From: Asterias rubens
Lineage: Eukaryota > Echinodermata > Asteroidea > Forcipulatida > Asteriidae
Assembly (NCBI RefSeq): GCF_902459465.1
Contig: NC_047068.1
Span: 20,421,195 to 20,485,194, forward strand
Direction of reading: 5' to 3'
DNA: 64,000 nucleotides
Shown here: in pieces, positions 51,921 through 62,935 of the stretch
Numbering within the stretch: the stretch's first letter is position 1
How the letters are laid out: each line of letters starts with the position of its first letter
Notes under the pieces: model-generated
Database searches by the model: none
Seen by the model: the letters and a program-made list of their open reading frames with translations, nothing else
Told to the model about the DNA's origin: nothing
Translations under genes and position numbers: made by a program

Positions 51921-52429
51921 CCGCTGACAACTTGTACAAGTCGTTAATGAGGAGTCAAAATCGGGGAGCCATCAGTTCGCGCGAGAGCAGTGAGTTCGCG
52001 CGAGAGCAGTGTTGTCGGGGGAGCACTATCTCAGCACGTGGGGCCGATTTAACGACTTGTCCACAAGTCTACATAGGCGAGTGCTACTTCGTGAAAACGC
52101 AAAAAGACATATTTTGCACTATTTTGGTTTCACGAAGTAGCACGCATCTTCTCTTGTGTCTAGTTTCATAATTAATTATGCAAATGAGTCAAAATAAGAT
52201 TAATTGATAAGTTCAAGTCATCAAGTATCTACATTGAAAAATTTAAATGGAAATACTTTGAAGTTTTGAAGGGAGGCGGGTTTCTAAAAAGTGTTCAACT
52301 TCAGAGGCCGTTTTCTTTGATTGTTGTTTTTTGCTGGTATAGCAGTGAGTGCTACTTCGTGAAACCGCTGACGAGACGCGCTGATCTAGACGTAGCTGTA
52401 GCCGCAGTCGTCGTTTCGGACACGGCCTA

Positions 52430-52990
52430 ATGCTATGGCAAAAAAAAAGAATGTTACGGTGGGTATTTCAGGTGGGTGTGGGGTTTACTGTTAAAACTCT
52501 GCTGTTTTATTTCCTTGTTTTATTTCCTTACAAACGTGTTAATTACTACTATTTCTTTATTTATTAAGAAATGAAGGGGGCCATTGGCCCCACAGTGTTG
52601 TTTCACTCTGGTTGCAATAAGAAGAATGTTTTTCTATTTTTTCAATCGTTACAAGAAAAAATCACCAATATTGTTTCCATAGGGGCTAACTGCTATAACT
52701 TCTCCTCGAAGCAGAAATATTTTTGTCAAATTGATATTGACATAAATTTTTAGATCAGGAACAAATACCAAACTTTGTTCGACGCGCCTTTTGCCGAAAA
52801 CACCCCAAAATTTCTACAGATATGGAAACGAAAGTTCTAAAAACCGGTTTAGCCTTTCACCGGGGGGGGGGGGGGGAGCAAGTTGGCTTGGGTTTTCGAG
52901 GGCTCAACATGGTTTTCTCCCTGGAAGATCATGCTCTACCAATGATTTCTAGGATGCAGAAATGCAAAATGATGATGAATAGTACTCACA
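52430..52990. other. Interval with a G tract and no gene
   Basis: Contains an uninterrupted run of about 14 G at 52862-52876. The short plus-strand open frames have no recognised domain. Confidence 0.4.
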
Positions 52991-52993
52991 GCC

Positions 52994-53378
52994 TAAAGGC
53001 AGTGGACACTATTGGTAATTACTCAAAAATAATTTTCAGCATAAAACCTCACTTGGAAACGAGTAATGAGGAGATGTTGAGTATAAAACATTGTGAGAAA
53101 CGGCTCCCTCTGAAGTAATGTAGTGTTCGAGAAAGAAGTAATTTTTCCAAGAATTTGATTTCGAGACCTCAAGTTTAGAATGGAGGTCTCGAAATCAGGC
53201 ATAAAAAGCACACAACTTTGTGTGAAAAGGGTGTTTCTTCTTTCATAGTTACCTCGCAACTACGACGACCAATCCAGCTCAAATTTTCACAGGTTTGTTA
53301 TGTTATGCATTATGTTGAGATACACCAAGTGAGAAGACTGGTCTTTGACAATTACCAATAGTGTCCATTGTCTTTAAT
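52994..53378 (+). mobile_element. TTAA-MITE family 1, full copy
   Basis: CTAAAGGCAGTGGACACTAT to GTGTCCATTGTCTTTAA; central arms GAGACCTCAAG / GGAGGTCTCGAAATC present. Confidence 0.9.
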
Positions 53379-54335
53379 AATTGTCCCTAAAATACTCAAT
53401 CAAATCTCTCTGGAGGTCGTAAAACAAGTACTTGTGTGAACTCTCTTGCGAATGTTTTTAATACTTCAATAATATCAGTTTTTGTAGGCGTAGGCCTACA
53501 GTTCGTTCAAAACATTCAGTTTCCCTCACATTACTTTTTAAATCTTTTGCAGACCACTTCTCCGGCTTCCTTGGCATCCATTTCAATCTAATCAATTTAT
53601 TTGTGGTAGTTTTCTCGAAAATGTTCAACAATACCAGAGCTTGTTTTAATTGTAGACGGGATGTAGGTTACAAAGATCGCCTAAACATTCTTCAACTCCC
53701 CCCCCCCCATTGCTAACCAGTACAAATATCTTCTTCTCGTTTTGATTTTAATTGCCTCCACCAAAGGTATAATTATTGAGCGGGTGTCCTGGGGAATTCT
53801 GTCCGCCAGAGATTCGGTCCCCCAAAGGGAAAAATAACATGGGCTGGCTGGGAAGATTCAAAAGAGGGCGCCATTGCGAGTAGTTTGTACACAGTTCTCC
53901 ATTTGGGGGGGGGGGGGGACACCAAATCTCCGGGGGGGGGGGGCACAGAATCTACAGCCGCACATGAACTGCTTTAAAAAAAACAATTTTTCACCTTATA
54001 TTTGGAATACCTTGGCGTTCACTAAAAGAAAGCAGGCTACCATGTTAATATCTTAGATTCTTTCATGATGTGTTTCTCTGTAATTGTTCGATTGTTTAAA
54101 TGCCCTCTTGCCAAAGTTATTTGAAAGGTTCATTTTTAATGGTTCATATATATTTCTAAAATGCTCCCCTTTTTAATTGCTTGTTTTATTTACTTTCTTA
54201 TAGTTAAAGGGTTTACTCCTTTGGATAGTGATTTGGTTCGCTTTTTGGCAATCCCTAGGCCTCTGTTTGGTTTTTGTTTGTTTGATATGTCTCTGTAAAT
54301 TGTTTTCCAAATGTTTTTAAATAATTATACATTCC
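53379..54335. other. Non-coding interval with G/C tracts
   Basis: Two long G tracts at 53905-53919 and 53932-53942 and a C tract near 53699. No exon or RNA gene recognised. Confidence 0.4.
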
Positions 54336-55560
54336 TTTTTTTTTTTTTTCTTTTTTTTTTTAATAATCCCAGGGATTCTCATTTATTTTCCACTGTCACT
54401 TGTCTCAATATTCGTACAAACAGTTCTTACATGACAAATACAATATACAATACCATTAACAACAAAAGCAAGTTAACCTTGGCCTAAGATCAAAAATGAG
54501 TCCCATTTCTGATAAAACTTGAAGTTTACTCCATTAGTAAAAAACATAAATTTTTCCATTGAATAGTACTTTTTCACCTCTCGTTTTAAAACTAAAAGTG
54601 ATGGGCGTTTCCCGATCATTTTCATTGTATACACATGAAATCTACATATCAACAGGATCAAGTTAACCACATTGCTATTTTTGGTATTACCAAAAAGAAA
54701 GACTTCGTTATCCATTGCAAGGGAGAAATTAGTCTGTTCTTTTATCCATGAAAACACTGAGGACCAAAAAGAAATAGTATGGGTGCAGGAACAGAAAAGA
54801 TGGAAAATGGTCTCTTCTTCTTTTTTGCAGAATGTACAGAGATTAGTGTCGGTCTTATTGATTTTAAACAAAAATGAATTAGTGCCCAGGATCCGATGGA
54901 TTAATCTAAATTGAAACCATCTTAGTTTAGTGTCCACAGTACATGAGTAGGGAATGTTAAAAATAAAAGACCACTTCGAAGAATCGAGGTTGGTATTAAG
55001 TTTGACGTTCCACTTGTCAATAAATTTCCTTTTGACCTGTTTAGATAAGACTAAAACATGATAGATTCTTTGTGACCCCTTTTTGTCCTTTAAAAGGACT
55101 TCAAGGTTGAAAGGTAAAAAAGGAAAATTAAGATGCGAGTGTTCTATCAAGATGTCCTTAAAGGACGACTTAATAGCTCTTAACACCCCACTATACTCCA
55201 GGAAGTTAGTGTGGACACTAAATGTGTTCTTGAAATCTTCAAGAGGGAGAAAATCCCCATTCTCGTCAATAAGATCGCAAATAAACTTAACTCCTTTGCT
55301 TTCCCAATGTTTATAATAAATACACTTCCCACCAACTTTAATTTTATCATTAAACCAAAGCGTGCTCTTTAGTACCTCCACTGTAGTTGTGGGTAAGTGG
55401 ACCCGAGTAAAATTAGACCACGATTTGAACACATCGAGCCAAAAATTATTATAAATTCTTTGCGTACCCACACATTTTGCTGAGCCACATTCCAATAATA
55501 ACAAACGAGTAATGCCAAAAATATGATTACATAAAGTTCCTAGCTTGTATTGCTGTGTGT
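54336..55560 (-). mobile_element. 5'-truncated LINE with 3' poly(A)
   Basis: On the minus strand an ORF fragment is followed by about 110 bases of 3' untranslated sequence and an A-rich tail (T tracts at 54336-54361 on the plus strand). This is the layout expected of a 5'-truncated target-primed insertion. Confidence 0.85.
54473..55560 (-). pseudogene. LINE ORF2 C-terminal fragment with zf-RVT zinc motif
   Basis: About 360 residues, open but lacking endonuclease and reverse-transcriptase catalytic motifs, so it is only the C-terminal end of ORF2. It contains NNFWLDVFKSWSNF near the start, LRWFQFRLIHRILGTNSFLF, then a CCHC-like knuckle NLCTFCKKEEETIFHLFCSC (C223, C226, H235, C238 counted from 55504). 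This is the zf-RVT domain of L1/Tx1-type elements. No stop codons interrupt it, so the insertion is fairly young. The fragment begins just after a stop near 55560. It cannot mobilise itself. Confidence 0.85.
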
Positions 55561-55624
55561 TTTAGATTGTATTAGAGCATGATGGAATAAATGAAAATTG
55601 GTTAATAAGTCAATACATTTTCAC

Positions 55625-56172
55625 ATGGGGGGGGGGGTGGCAGGAATGGTCTGGGTTTTCACTGAAGCCGGGGGGAGGGGGCAGGAATGGTCTGGGTTTT
55701 CACTGAAGCCGGGGGAGGGGGCAGGAATGGTCTGGGTCTTCACTGAAGCCGGGGGAGGGGGCAGGAATGGTCTGGGTCTTCACTGAAGCCGGGGGAGGGG
55801 GCGGGAATGGTCTGGGTCTTCACTGAAGCCGGGGGGGGGGGCAGGAATGGTCTGGGTCTTCACTGAAGCCGGGGGAGGGGGCAGGAATGGTCTGGGTCTT
55901 CACTGAAGCCGGGGGAGGGGGCAGGAATGGTCTGGGTCTTCACTGAAGCCGGGGGAGGGGGCAGGAATGGTCTGGGTCTTCACTGAAGCCGGGGGAGGGG
56001 GCAGGAATGGTCTGGGTCTTCACTGAAGCCGGGGGAGGGGGCAGGAATGGTCTGGGTCTTCACTGAAGCCGGGGAGGGGGCAGGAATGGTCTGGGTCTTC
56101 ACTGAAGCCGGGGGAGGGGGCAGGAATGGTCTGGGTCTTCACTGAAGCCGGGGGAGGGGGCAGGAATGTCCT
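55625..56172. repeat. 40-bp G-rich minisatellite, about 13 copies
   Basis: Unit GGGGGAGGGGGCAGGAATGG plus TCTGGGTCTTCACTGAAGCC. The copies are nearly identical; the first ones have GTTTTC instead of GTCTTC. Each unit carries two G tracts. A degenerate unit (GCAGGAATGG) reappears at 56240. Confidence 0.95.
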
Positions 56173-57312
56173 AAACTTTTAAGGGGGGTGGTGGTCAGGA
56201 AAGCTAGCCTGAATTTTCCTTTGGAGGAGGGGGGGGGGGGGCAGGAATGGCCCAGATTTTCACAGCGCATTTTTTGCACTAGATTTCCTTGAGGGAGGGT
56301 GAGCCTGGATTCATAGGAAAGAACAATATTGACAAAGTGAGTAAACAAATTGTAGGCCATGGTCAATTTATAGAGTAGCGCATATTCACGCAGTGGTGTG
56401 TTTATTCATTATAAAAATATTGAACTGACACAATTGATAATTTAAATATTTAAAGTAATTACCCATGATCGAATATAGGCCAACGTCACTGTAGGCTGGC
56501 GGGAAAAGGTTCGTTGAAGCTTTGAAGGAATGCAGTATTTAGCCCATAGTTATAGTTAAGGAATGAAACAATTGCCACTGTATAACAAATCCCCAACTGT
56601 CCTCCCCATGTCCCCTAATGGGAAACAGTTTGTACCTTTTGCTTAGTTTTTATGCCAAAATTGAAGGTAAAACTTGTACAGTTTATGAAGAGATTTGAAA
56701 GTAAATGCTGTTTTAAAGAAGTTTAATCAACGTTATCATGATTAGTAAATAAAATTATGAAGGCTAAACAATTTTTTACAAATTAAAAACAGATACTTTT
56801 TGGGACCATCGTTGACTAGGTCCACAAAATTCATAAAGCCTGTTTAAGTATACAAACTTGTTAAAATTAATACAAACATTGCTTAGCAGAAGCAGGCTAC
56901 CACAAAAAAAGTTATTAATGTTGCGATGGGTGCTCCACTCAGTTTTGTTTATAAAAGAAATCTGCTAACCAATATTTTCTGTTGAACATCTTTATGAAAT
57001 TGGGTCCTGTTTTTTGCTAGATCCTGCTTAGTGTTCCAAAGGGGTTCTAAGTGCGCATAAATAGTTTATTTAAAACTAAATATCCAATGCAAATATATTC
57101 TTTTTTTAACTGTTGTCATCCAGACACTATGTTGAATTTCTCTATCCTAAACTCCAGCCTATCATCATGTTTCGTTTTAGTTCTAATTTGTTAACAAAGC
57201 AAGCATATCAAATGCCGGTATAGTTAAAACTTATTCAAAATCAGAAATATTGTGCCTTATTAAAGAAATAAAAAGTGCAAGCTTTGTAACATTAAAAGTT
57301 TGTATTCTTTAC
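56173..57312. other. Non-coding AT-rich interval
   Basis: Apart from a G tract near 56228-56240, nothing recognised. Confidence 0.4.
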
Positions 57313-57666
57313 ACTGGCACTTGGCACCTTCAGTAATTGCCAAATACCAGTATTCTTACTTGGTGTATCCCAACATTTAAATCAAATAACAAAACGGTGA
57401 AATGTGGATTCAATTGGTCATCGAAGTTGCAAGAGAACAATGAAAGAAAAACACCCTTGTCGCACAAACGTGTGTGCTTTCAGATGCCTAAAGTTGTGTA
57501 GGCCAAAAGTTTTCCCTTTTTTGGCGGGGGGGGGGGGGGGGGGGTTGAGAAGTTACCTCTTTCTCAAAACCAATTTACTTGTGCTGTCTCACAGTGTTTT
57601 ATACTAGTAAGTTTTAATGCTAAAAACTATTTTAAGTAGTTACCCAGTGTCCATCAGTGCCTTTAA
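57313..57666 (-). mobile_element. TTAA-MITE family 1, heavily diverged copy with an 18-G tract
   Basis: TTGGCACCTTCAGTAATTGC to GTCCATCAGTGCCTTTAA, with CACCCTTGTCGCACAAACGT inside. The usual central palindrome is replaced by a run of about 18 G (57527-57544). Confidence 0.7.
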
Positions 57667-58089
57667 TCAAAAAGCAATAATTGTGACAGTGCAACAATTT
57701 AGAAACTCGGCCTATGCCATAATCCTACACCACGCATACTTTTTCTGCCAACAGAAAAGCCACTTCAGCATTAACCTTTCTTTTGTGAACTATTCTGGTG
57801 TTATTTACCACCCCCATACATAAAATGATGTTAAATTAAGTTGGCATGTATTTTACATTAAACATAAAATTAAACCTGCTTTTAGAACAAATAATTTGTA
57901 CTCCTTGTTCTGTTCTCTGTGGCATGATTGACTGATCAATGATAAGGGTAATTTGCAGCATTTTTATCAAATTCAAAGTTACATTTCTTTGCAATGAAGA
58001 TCACCCTTGCCAAAATTATCAATAAGCGTGTCTGTGACATTGCTACATAATGCTATTGCTGAACATTGTCTGTTGTTATGAGTGTGAAA
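57667..58089. other. Non-coding flank of the polycystin fragment
   Basis: The minus-strand frame from the polycystin fragment remains open for a while past the recognisable motif but loses family similarity. Nothing else seen. Confidence 0.4.
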
Positions 58090-58436
58090 AATCAAAACAA
58101 AATTGGGACCTCCAGTTGGTAAGATCTCCTTGATCAAGTTGATGAGCTGAAGAGATTTGTCTGAGTATTGTAGACGGAAATTTCAATGAAGAGACCGCGT
58201 GTGTACCTGTCAATCCAAGCCTATTCATACATCCTCTTCATGGAAGCATTGACCCCTTCTATACTGCTGACATCCACATCAAAGATGTATCCGCCACCGA
58301 GGTACATGGCATGGCGTCCCCATATTGGGTAGCTGTCCAGCTTTGTCGCGTCTGTATAGTTGTACTCGGGACGTTGAGTTACATTAGGGTTGTAGGCTGT
58401 CCATCCTACTCCATGGAGTCTTATGCATGGTCCCAT
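58090..58436 (-). pseudogene. Polycystin-family (PKD_channel) pseudogene fragment
   Basis: Encodes part of the extracellular polycystin domain through the start of the channel region. It reads GVGWTAYNPN, TDATKLDSYPIWGRHAMYLG, GGYIFDVDVSS and NASMKRMYE, then an in-frame TAG at 58221, then AWIDRYTRGLFIEISVYNTQ and TNLF in the same frame, and after a shift of about one base LINLIKEILPTGGPNFV. These match the family pattern WxxxxxxELxxxxxWGxxxxYxGxGY ... WIDRxTRxxFIEFxVYNxxxNLF. At least one nonsense codon and one frameshift disable it. No flanking exons were recognised. Polycystins are membrane cation channels or receptors of cilia and sperm. Confidence 0.8.
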
Positions 58437-58554
58437 TGAGTATCAAATGTTGCACTCACTTTATTTCACACTCCCCTAAAAAAAATCAAACAAACAAAAA
58501 ATGAATAATTCAGGTGGCATGCTGGAAATTTCAACTGATTTCAAGATGTAAGGA

Positions 58555-61500
58555 ACTCTCTATAAAGGGGTGGGGTACTGGGATCTCATAGAGCCTGTGG
58601 GTTTCAAAGAGCCTGCTAGAGAAGGGGACTGGGGTCTCCTTATAGCCTTTGGGTTTCAAAGAGTAGGGGTACTGGTGTCTTATAAAGCTTGTGGGTTTTA
58701 TAGAGCCTGCTAAAGGGGGGGGGGGGGGTACTGGGGTCTCATAGAGCCTGTGGGTTTCAAAGAGTGGGGGAACTGGGTTCTCATAAAGCCAGTGGGTTTC
58801 AAAGAGTGGGGGTACTGGGGTCTTATAAAGCCTGTGGGTTTCAAAGAGTGGGGGTACTGGGATCTCATAGAGCCTGTGGGTTTCATAGAGTGGGGGTACT
58901 GGGTTCTCATAGAGCCTGTGGGTTTCAAAGAGTGGGGGTACTGGGATCTCATAGAGCCTGTGGGTTTCAAAGAGTGGGGGTACTGTGTTCTCATAGAGCC
59001 TGTGGGTTTCATAGAGTGGGGGTACTGGGTTCTCATAGAGCCTGTGGGTTTCAAAGAGTGGGGGTGCTGGGATCTCATAAAGCCAGTGGGTTTCATAGAG
59101 TGGGGGTACTGGGTTCTCATAGAGCCTGTGGGTTTCATAGAGTGGGGGTACTGGGTTCTCATAGAGCCTGTGGGTTTCAAAGAGTGGGGGTGCTGGGATC
59201 TCATAAAGCCAGTGGGTTTCATAGAGTGGGGGTACTGGGTTCTCATAGAGCCTGTGGGTTTCTAAGAGTGGGGGTACTGAGCTCTCATAACGCCAGTGGG
59301 TTTCAAAAAGTGGGGTACTGGTGTCTCATAAAGCTTGTGGGTTTCAAAGAGTGGGGGGTACTGGGTTCTCATAAAGCCTGCAGGTTTCCAAGAGTGAGGG
59401 TACTGGTGTCTCATACAGCCAATGGGTTTCAAACAGTAGGGGACTGGGGTCCTTAAAGCATTTGGGTTTCAAAGAGTGGGGGTACTGGTGTCTCATAGAG
59501 CCTGTGGGTTTCAAAGAGTGGGGGCACTGGGGTCTCATACAGCCTGTGGGTTTGAAAGAGTGGGGGTACTGGTGTCTCATAGGGTCTGTGGGTTTCAAAG
59601 AGTGGGGGTACTGGGGTCTCATACAGCCTGTGGGTTTGAAAGACTGGGGGTACTGGGGTCTCATAGAGTCTGTGGGTTTGAAAGAGTGGGGGTACTGGGG
59701 TCTCATACAGCCTGTGGGTTTCAAAGAGTGGGGGTACTGGGGTCTCATAAAGCCAGTGGGTTTTAAAGATTGGGGTACTGGGTTCTCATCGAGTCTGTGG
59801 GTTTCAAAGAGTGGGGGTACTGGTGTCTTATAGAGTCTGTGGGTTTCAAAGAGTGGGGGTACTGGTGTCTTATAGAGTCTGTGGGTTTCTAAGAGTGGGG
59901 GTACTGGTGTCTCATAGAGTCTGTGGGTTTCAAAGAGTGGGGGTACTGGTGTCTCATAGAGTCTGTGGGTTTCAAAGAGTGGGGGTACTGGTGTCTTATA
60001 GAGTCTGTGGGTTTCTAAGAGTGGGGGTACTGGTGTCTCATAGAGTCTGTGGGTTTCAAAGAGTGGGGGTACTGGTGTCTCATAGAGTCTGTGGGTTTCA
60101 AAGAGTGGGGGTACTGGTGTCTTATAGAGTCTGTGGGTTTCTAAGAGTGTGGGTTTCTAAGAGTGGGGGTACTGGTGTCTCATAGAGTCTGTGGGTTTCA
60201 AAGAGTGGGGGTACTGGTGTCTTATAGAGTCTGTGGGTTTCTAAGAGTGGGGGTACTGGGGTCTCATAGAGTCTGTGGGTTTCAAAGAGTGGGTTTACTG
60301 GTGTCTCATAAAGCGTGTGGGTTTCAAAGAGTGGGGGTACTGGTGTCTCATAGAGTCTGTGGGTTTCAAAGAGTGGGGGTACTGGGGTCTCATAACGCCA
60401 CTGGGTTTCAAAGAGTGGGGTACTGGTGTCTCATAGAGCCTGTGGGTTTCAAAGAGTGGGATACTGGTGTCTCATAGAGCCTGTGGGTTTCAAAGAGTGG
60501 GGGTACTGGGGTCTCATACAGCCTGTGGGTTTCAAAGAGTGGGGTACTGAGCTCTCATAACGCCAGTGGGTTTCAAAGAGTGGGGTACTGGTGTCTCATA
60601 GAGCCTGTGGGTTTCAAAGAGTGGGGTCTGGGATCTCATAAAGCCAGTGGGTTTCAAAGAGTGGGGTACTGGTGTCTCATAGAGCCTGTGGGTTTCAAAG
60701 AGTTGGGGTACTGGGATCTCATAAAGCCAGTGGGTTTCCAAGAGTGGGGGTACTGGTGTCTCAAAGAGTCTGTGGGTTTCACAGAGTTAGGGGACCGGGA
60801 TCTCATAAAGCCTGTGGGTTTTATAGAGCCTGCTAAAGTGGGGGGGGGGGGGTACTGGTGTCTCATAGAGCCTGTGGGTTTCAAAGAGTGGGGTACTGGG
60901 TTCTCATAAAGCCTGTGGGTTTCAAAGAGTGGGGGTACTGAGCTCTCATAACGCCAGTGGGTTTCAAAGAGTGGGTTACTGGTGTCTCATAGAGCCTGTG
61001 GGTTTCAAAGAGTGGGGTACTGGGTTCTCATAAGGCCTGTGGGTTTCAAAGAGTGGGGGTACTGGGTTCTCATAGAGTCTGTGGGTTTCAAAGAGTGGGG
61101 TACTGGGTTCTCATAGAGTCTGTGGGTTTCAAAGAGTGGGGGTACTGGTGTCTCATAGAGCCTGTGGGTTTCAAAGAGTGGGGGTACTGCGATCTCATAA
61201 AGCCAGTGGGTTTCAAAGAGTGGGGTACTGGGTTCTCATAAAGACTGTGGGTTCTCATAAAGACTGTGGGTTTCAAAGAGTGGGGGTATTGGGATCTCAT
61301 AGAGCCTGGGTTTCAAAGAGTGGGGTTACTGGTGTCTCATAGAGTCTGTGGGTTTCAAAGAGTTGGGGTACTGGGGTCTTATAAAGCCTGTGGGATTTAA
61401 AGAGTGGGGGTACTGGGGTCTTATAAAGCCTGTGGGATTTAAAGAGTGGGGGTACTGGGGTCTTATAAAGCCTGTGGGATTTAAAGAGTGGGGGTACTGG

Positions 61501-61572
61501 GGTCTTATAAAGCCTGTGGGTTTCAAAGAGTGGGGGGACTTGGATATCTTAAAGCTTGTGGGTTTTAACCTG
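58555..61572. repeat. 42-bp minisatellite, about 70 copies
   Basis: Unit GTGGGTTTCAAAGAGTGGGG plus GTACTGGGGTCTCATAAAGCCT. Most units are 41-42 bp. At 42 bp (14 codons) frames stay open on both strands, giving repeats of GFKEWGYWGLIKPV on plus and SMRTQYPHSLKPTG on minus. Units of 41 bp break and switch the frames. Higher-order sub-blocks exist, for example three identical groups near 59860-60150 and four copies with GGATTT near 61385-61500. Confidence 0.96.
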
Positions 61573-62160
61573 TGAAGGTTCATCATGCTGGTGTGAAGGC
61601 CCTTGTCAAGTCTGTTCTGGGTTGAAGTTGCATTTACAATTAGCTATTAGAAACTTTCTATTAGTTTTGAACTCACCATGATCATATCTCATCATCAGAT
61701 CATGTCAGACCTCACCATCAAACAGTCTGTGTACAATTAGTTTAGACATCTTGACTGTAAGGTTGGACTATACCAAGACTATCTGGAGGTAAAAACGAAA
61801 TTGTGTACAATATCACTACAGGAAGTTACTTTAAATAAATACTGAATAAGTTAAACATGGCAGTTATGCAGCATATCATGCAGTTCTTGATTTCAATCTG
61901 AGGTAATCGATCAACAGTAATATCGAAATGTGACTCATGATCTTGAAGGTCTATAATAAAAATAACAAATATTTTCTAAGGAAGAGATTAATTCTAGATC
62001 AGGACATTTTGATCTTAATTTAAAAGCAATAGTAAAAGCTACTACAGGTATTAAGAGTGGGAATAATAATATGTACATTTCCGTGTTCATGTATATTCTG
62101 TTTTGGGGAGCAAATTGTTCAAATCAAGTCAAGTCTTAACCTTACAAGACAAGTTAATAA
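61573..62160. other. Non-coding interval after the minisatellite
   Basis: AT-rich; no splice-bounded open block or repeat recognised. Confidence 0.4.
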
Positions 62161-62161
62161 T

Positions 62162-62496
62162 TTAAAGGCAATGGACACCATTGTTATCACACTCCAAATA
62201 ATTGGTAACACGGAATGGAGACCTGTTGTTAGTATAAAACATTGTTAGAAGGGGCTCGCTCTAAAGAATGTAGTTTTCGAGATAGAAGTGATTTTCCCCA
62301 GAAACATTTAAAATCAGATTTTGAGACCTCAAATTCGTATGACAAGAGTGTTTTTTCTTCCATTATTATCTCCTCACAACTTCGAAGACCACTTGAAATA
62401 AAATTTTCACAGGTTTTTTAATTTATGCATCTATTTTGGGACGCACCAGTGAAAAGAATGGTCTTTGACTACCAAAGGTGTCAAGTGCCTTTAAAC
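62162..62496 (+). mobile_element. TTAA-MITE family 1, internally deleted copy
   Basis: TTTAAAGGCAATGGACACCA to GGTGTCAAGTGCCTTTAAA. The central palindrome is reduced to one arm (GATTTTGAGACCTCA). Confidence 0.8.
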
Positions 62497-62935
62497 GCAT
62501 TTATACATTTAGTGTCAAAGACGGGGTTGTTGCTAGAGCACTTTTAGTGATGGGCAATAAATCAAATTTCACCAAGGGCGAACAGATCAACAAAACAAAA
62601 CAATTCATGTTTAATTATGGGGCCATCACTGCTGAAGTGCAAGCACCAGGTATGATGCCAAATTTCCTAACATATTGTGTTATGGTTCCATGTATTGTCA
62701 TTTTGAATGTCATTTGATACTACTTATCATTAGCTGTGTCTCACATCAATGCTCAGTGGAAAATATTTTGACTGGTCCACATTTTGCTCAGAGTTCTGGG
62801 CAAAAGTTAGAGTTCTGGTTGGGCAGGCCCACCAAGCAAAACACACCTTGGCTAGAACACTGACCAAATACCACTATCCTTACTAGGTGTATCCAAACAT
62901 GCACATAGCAACAAACCTGTCACTTATGCTACTCT
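62497..62935. other. Interval with a MITE fragment
   Basis: A piece of family 1 (GACCAAATACCACTATCCTT, AACAAACCTGT) lies at 62858-62921. The plus-strand open frame at 62478-62717 has no recognisable domain. Confidence 0.4.

Larger units (their letters stand above)
47959..52071. mobile_element. Inner 4.1-kb element, long TIRs and perfect 9-bp target duplication
   Basis: Inverted repeats of about 150 bp (47959-48108 and 51921-52071) start TAGACTTGTGGACAAGTCGT and carry tandem GCTCTCGCGCGAACT motifs. CATAGGCGA occurs directly outside both ends (47950-47958 and 52072-52080). A 9-bp duplication and long terminal repeats are typical of Mutator-like elements. No MULE transposase was seen; the interior (48109-51920) holds a decayed LINE piece, short repeats and AT-rich DNA, so it is non-autonomous or carries captured sequence. 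Confidence 0.88.
47602..52366. mobile_element. Middle nested element with TTTCACGAAGTAGCAC repeats
   Basis: The ends CGTCAGCGTTTTCACGAAGT and the complement of GCTACTTCGTGAAACCGCTGACG face each other. The same TTCACGAAGTAGCAC motif recurs at about 47791, 47872, 52083 (complement) and 52129, giving subterminal repeats. Without the inner 4.1 kb it is about 640 bp. No coding capacity. Confidence 0.75.
47527..52427. mobile_element. MITE family 3, outer shell of a triple-nested insertion
   Basis: The left end GGCCGTGTCCGAAACGGCGA through TATTCTTCAACACTG (47527-47601) and the right end from GACGCGCTGATCTAGACG to CGTTTCGGACACGGCC (to 52427) are the two halves of the 131-bp element seen whole at 31501-31631. 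TA flanks both sides. About 4.8 kb now separates the halves. Confidence 0.88.

Noticed and set aside
58710-61586. Many overlapping frames of 60-230 codons on both strands
   Set aside because: All arise from the 42-bp minisatellite; frames change whenever a 41-bp unit occurs.
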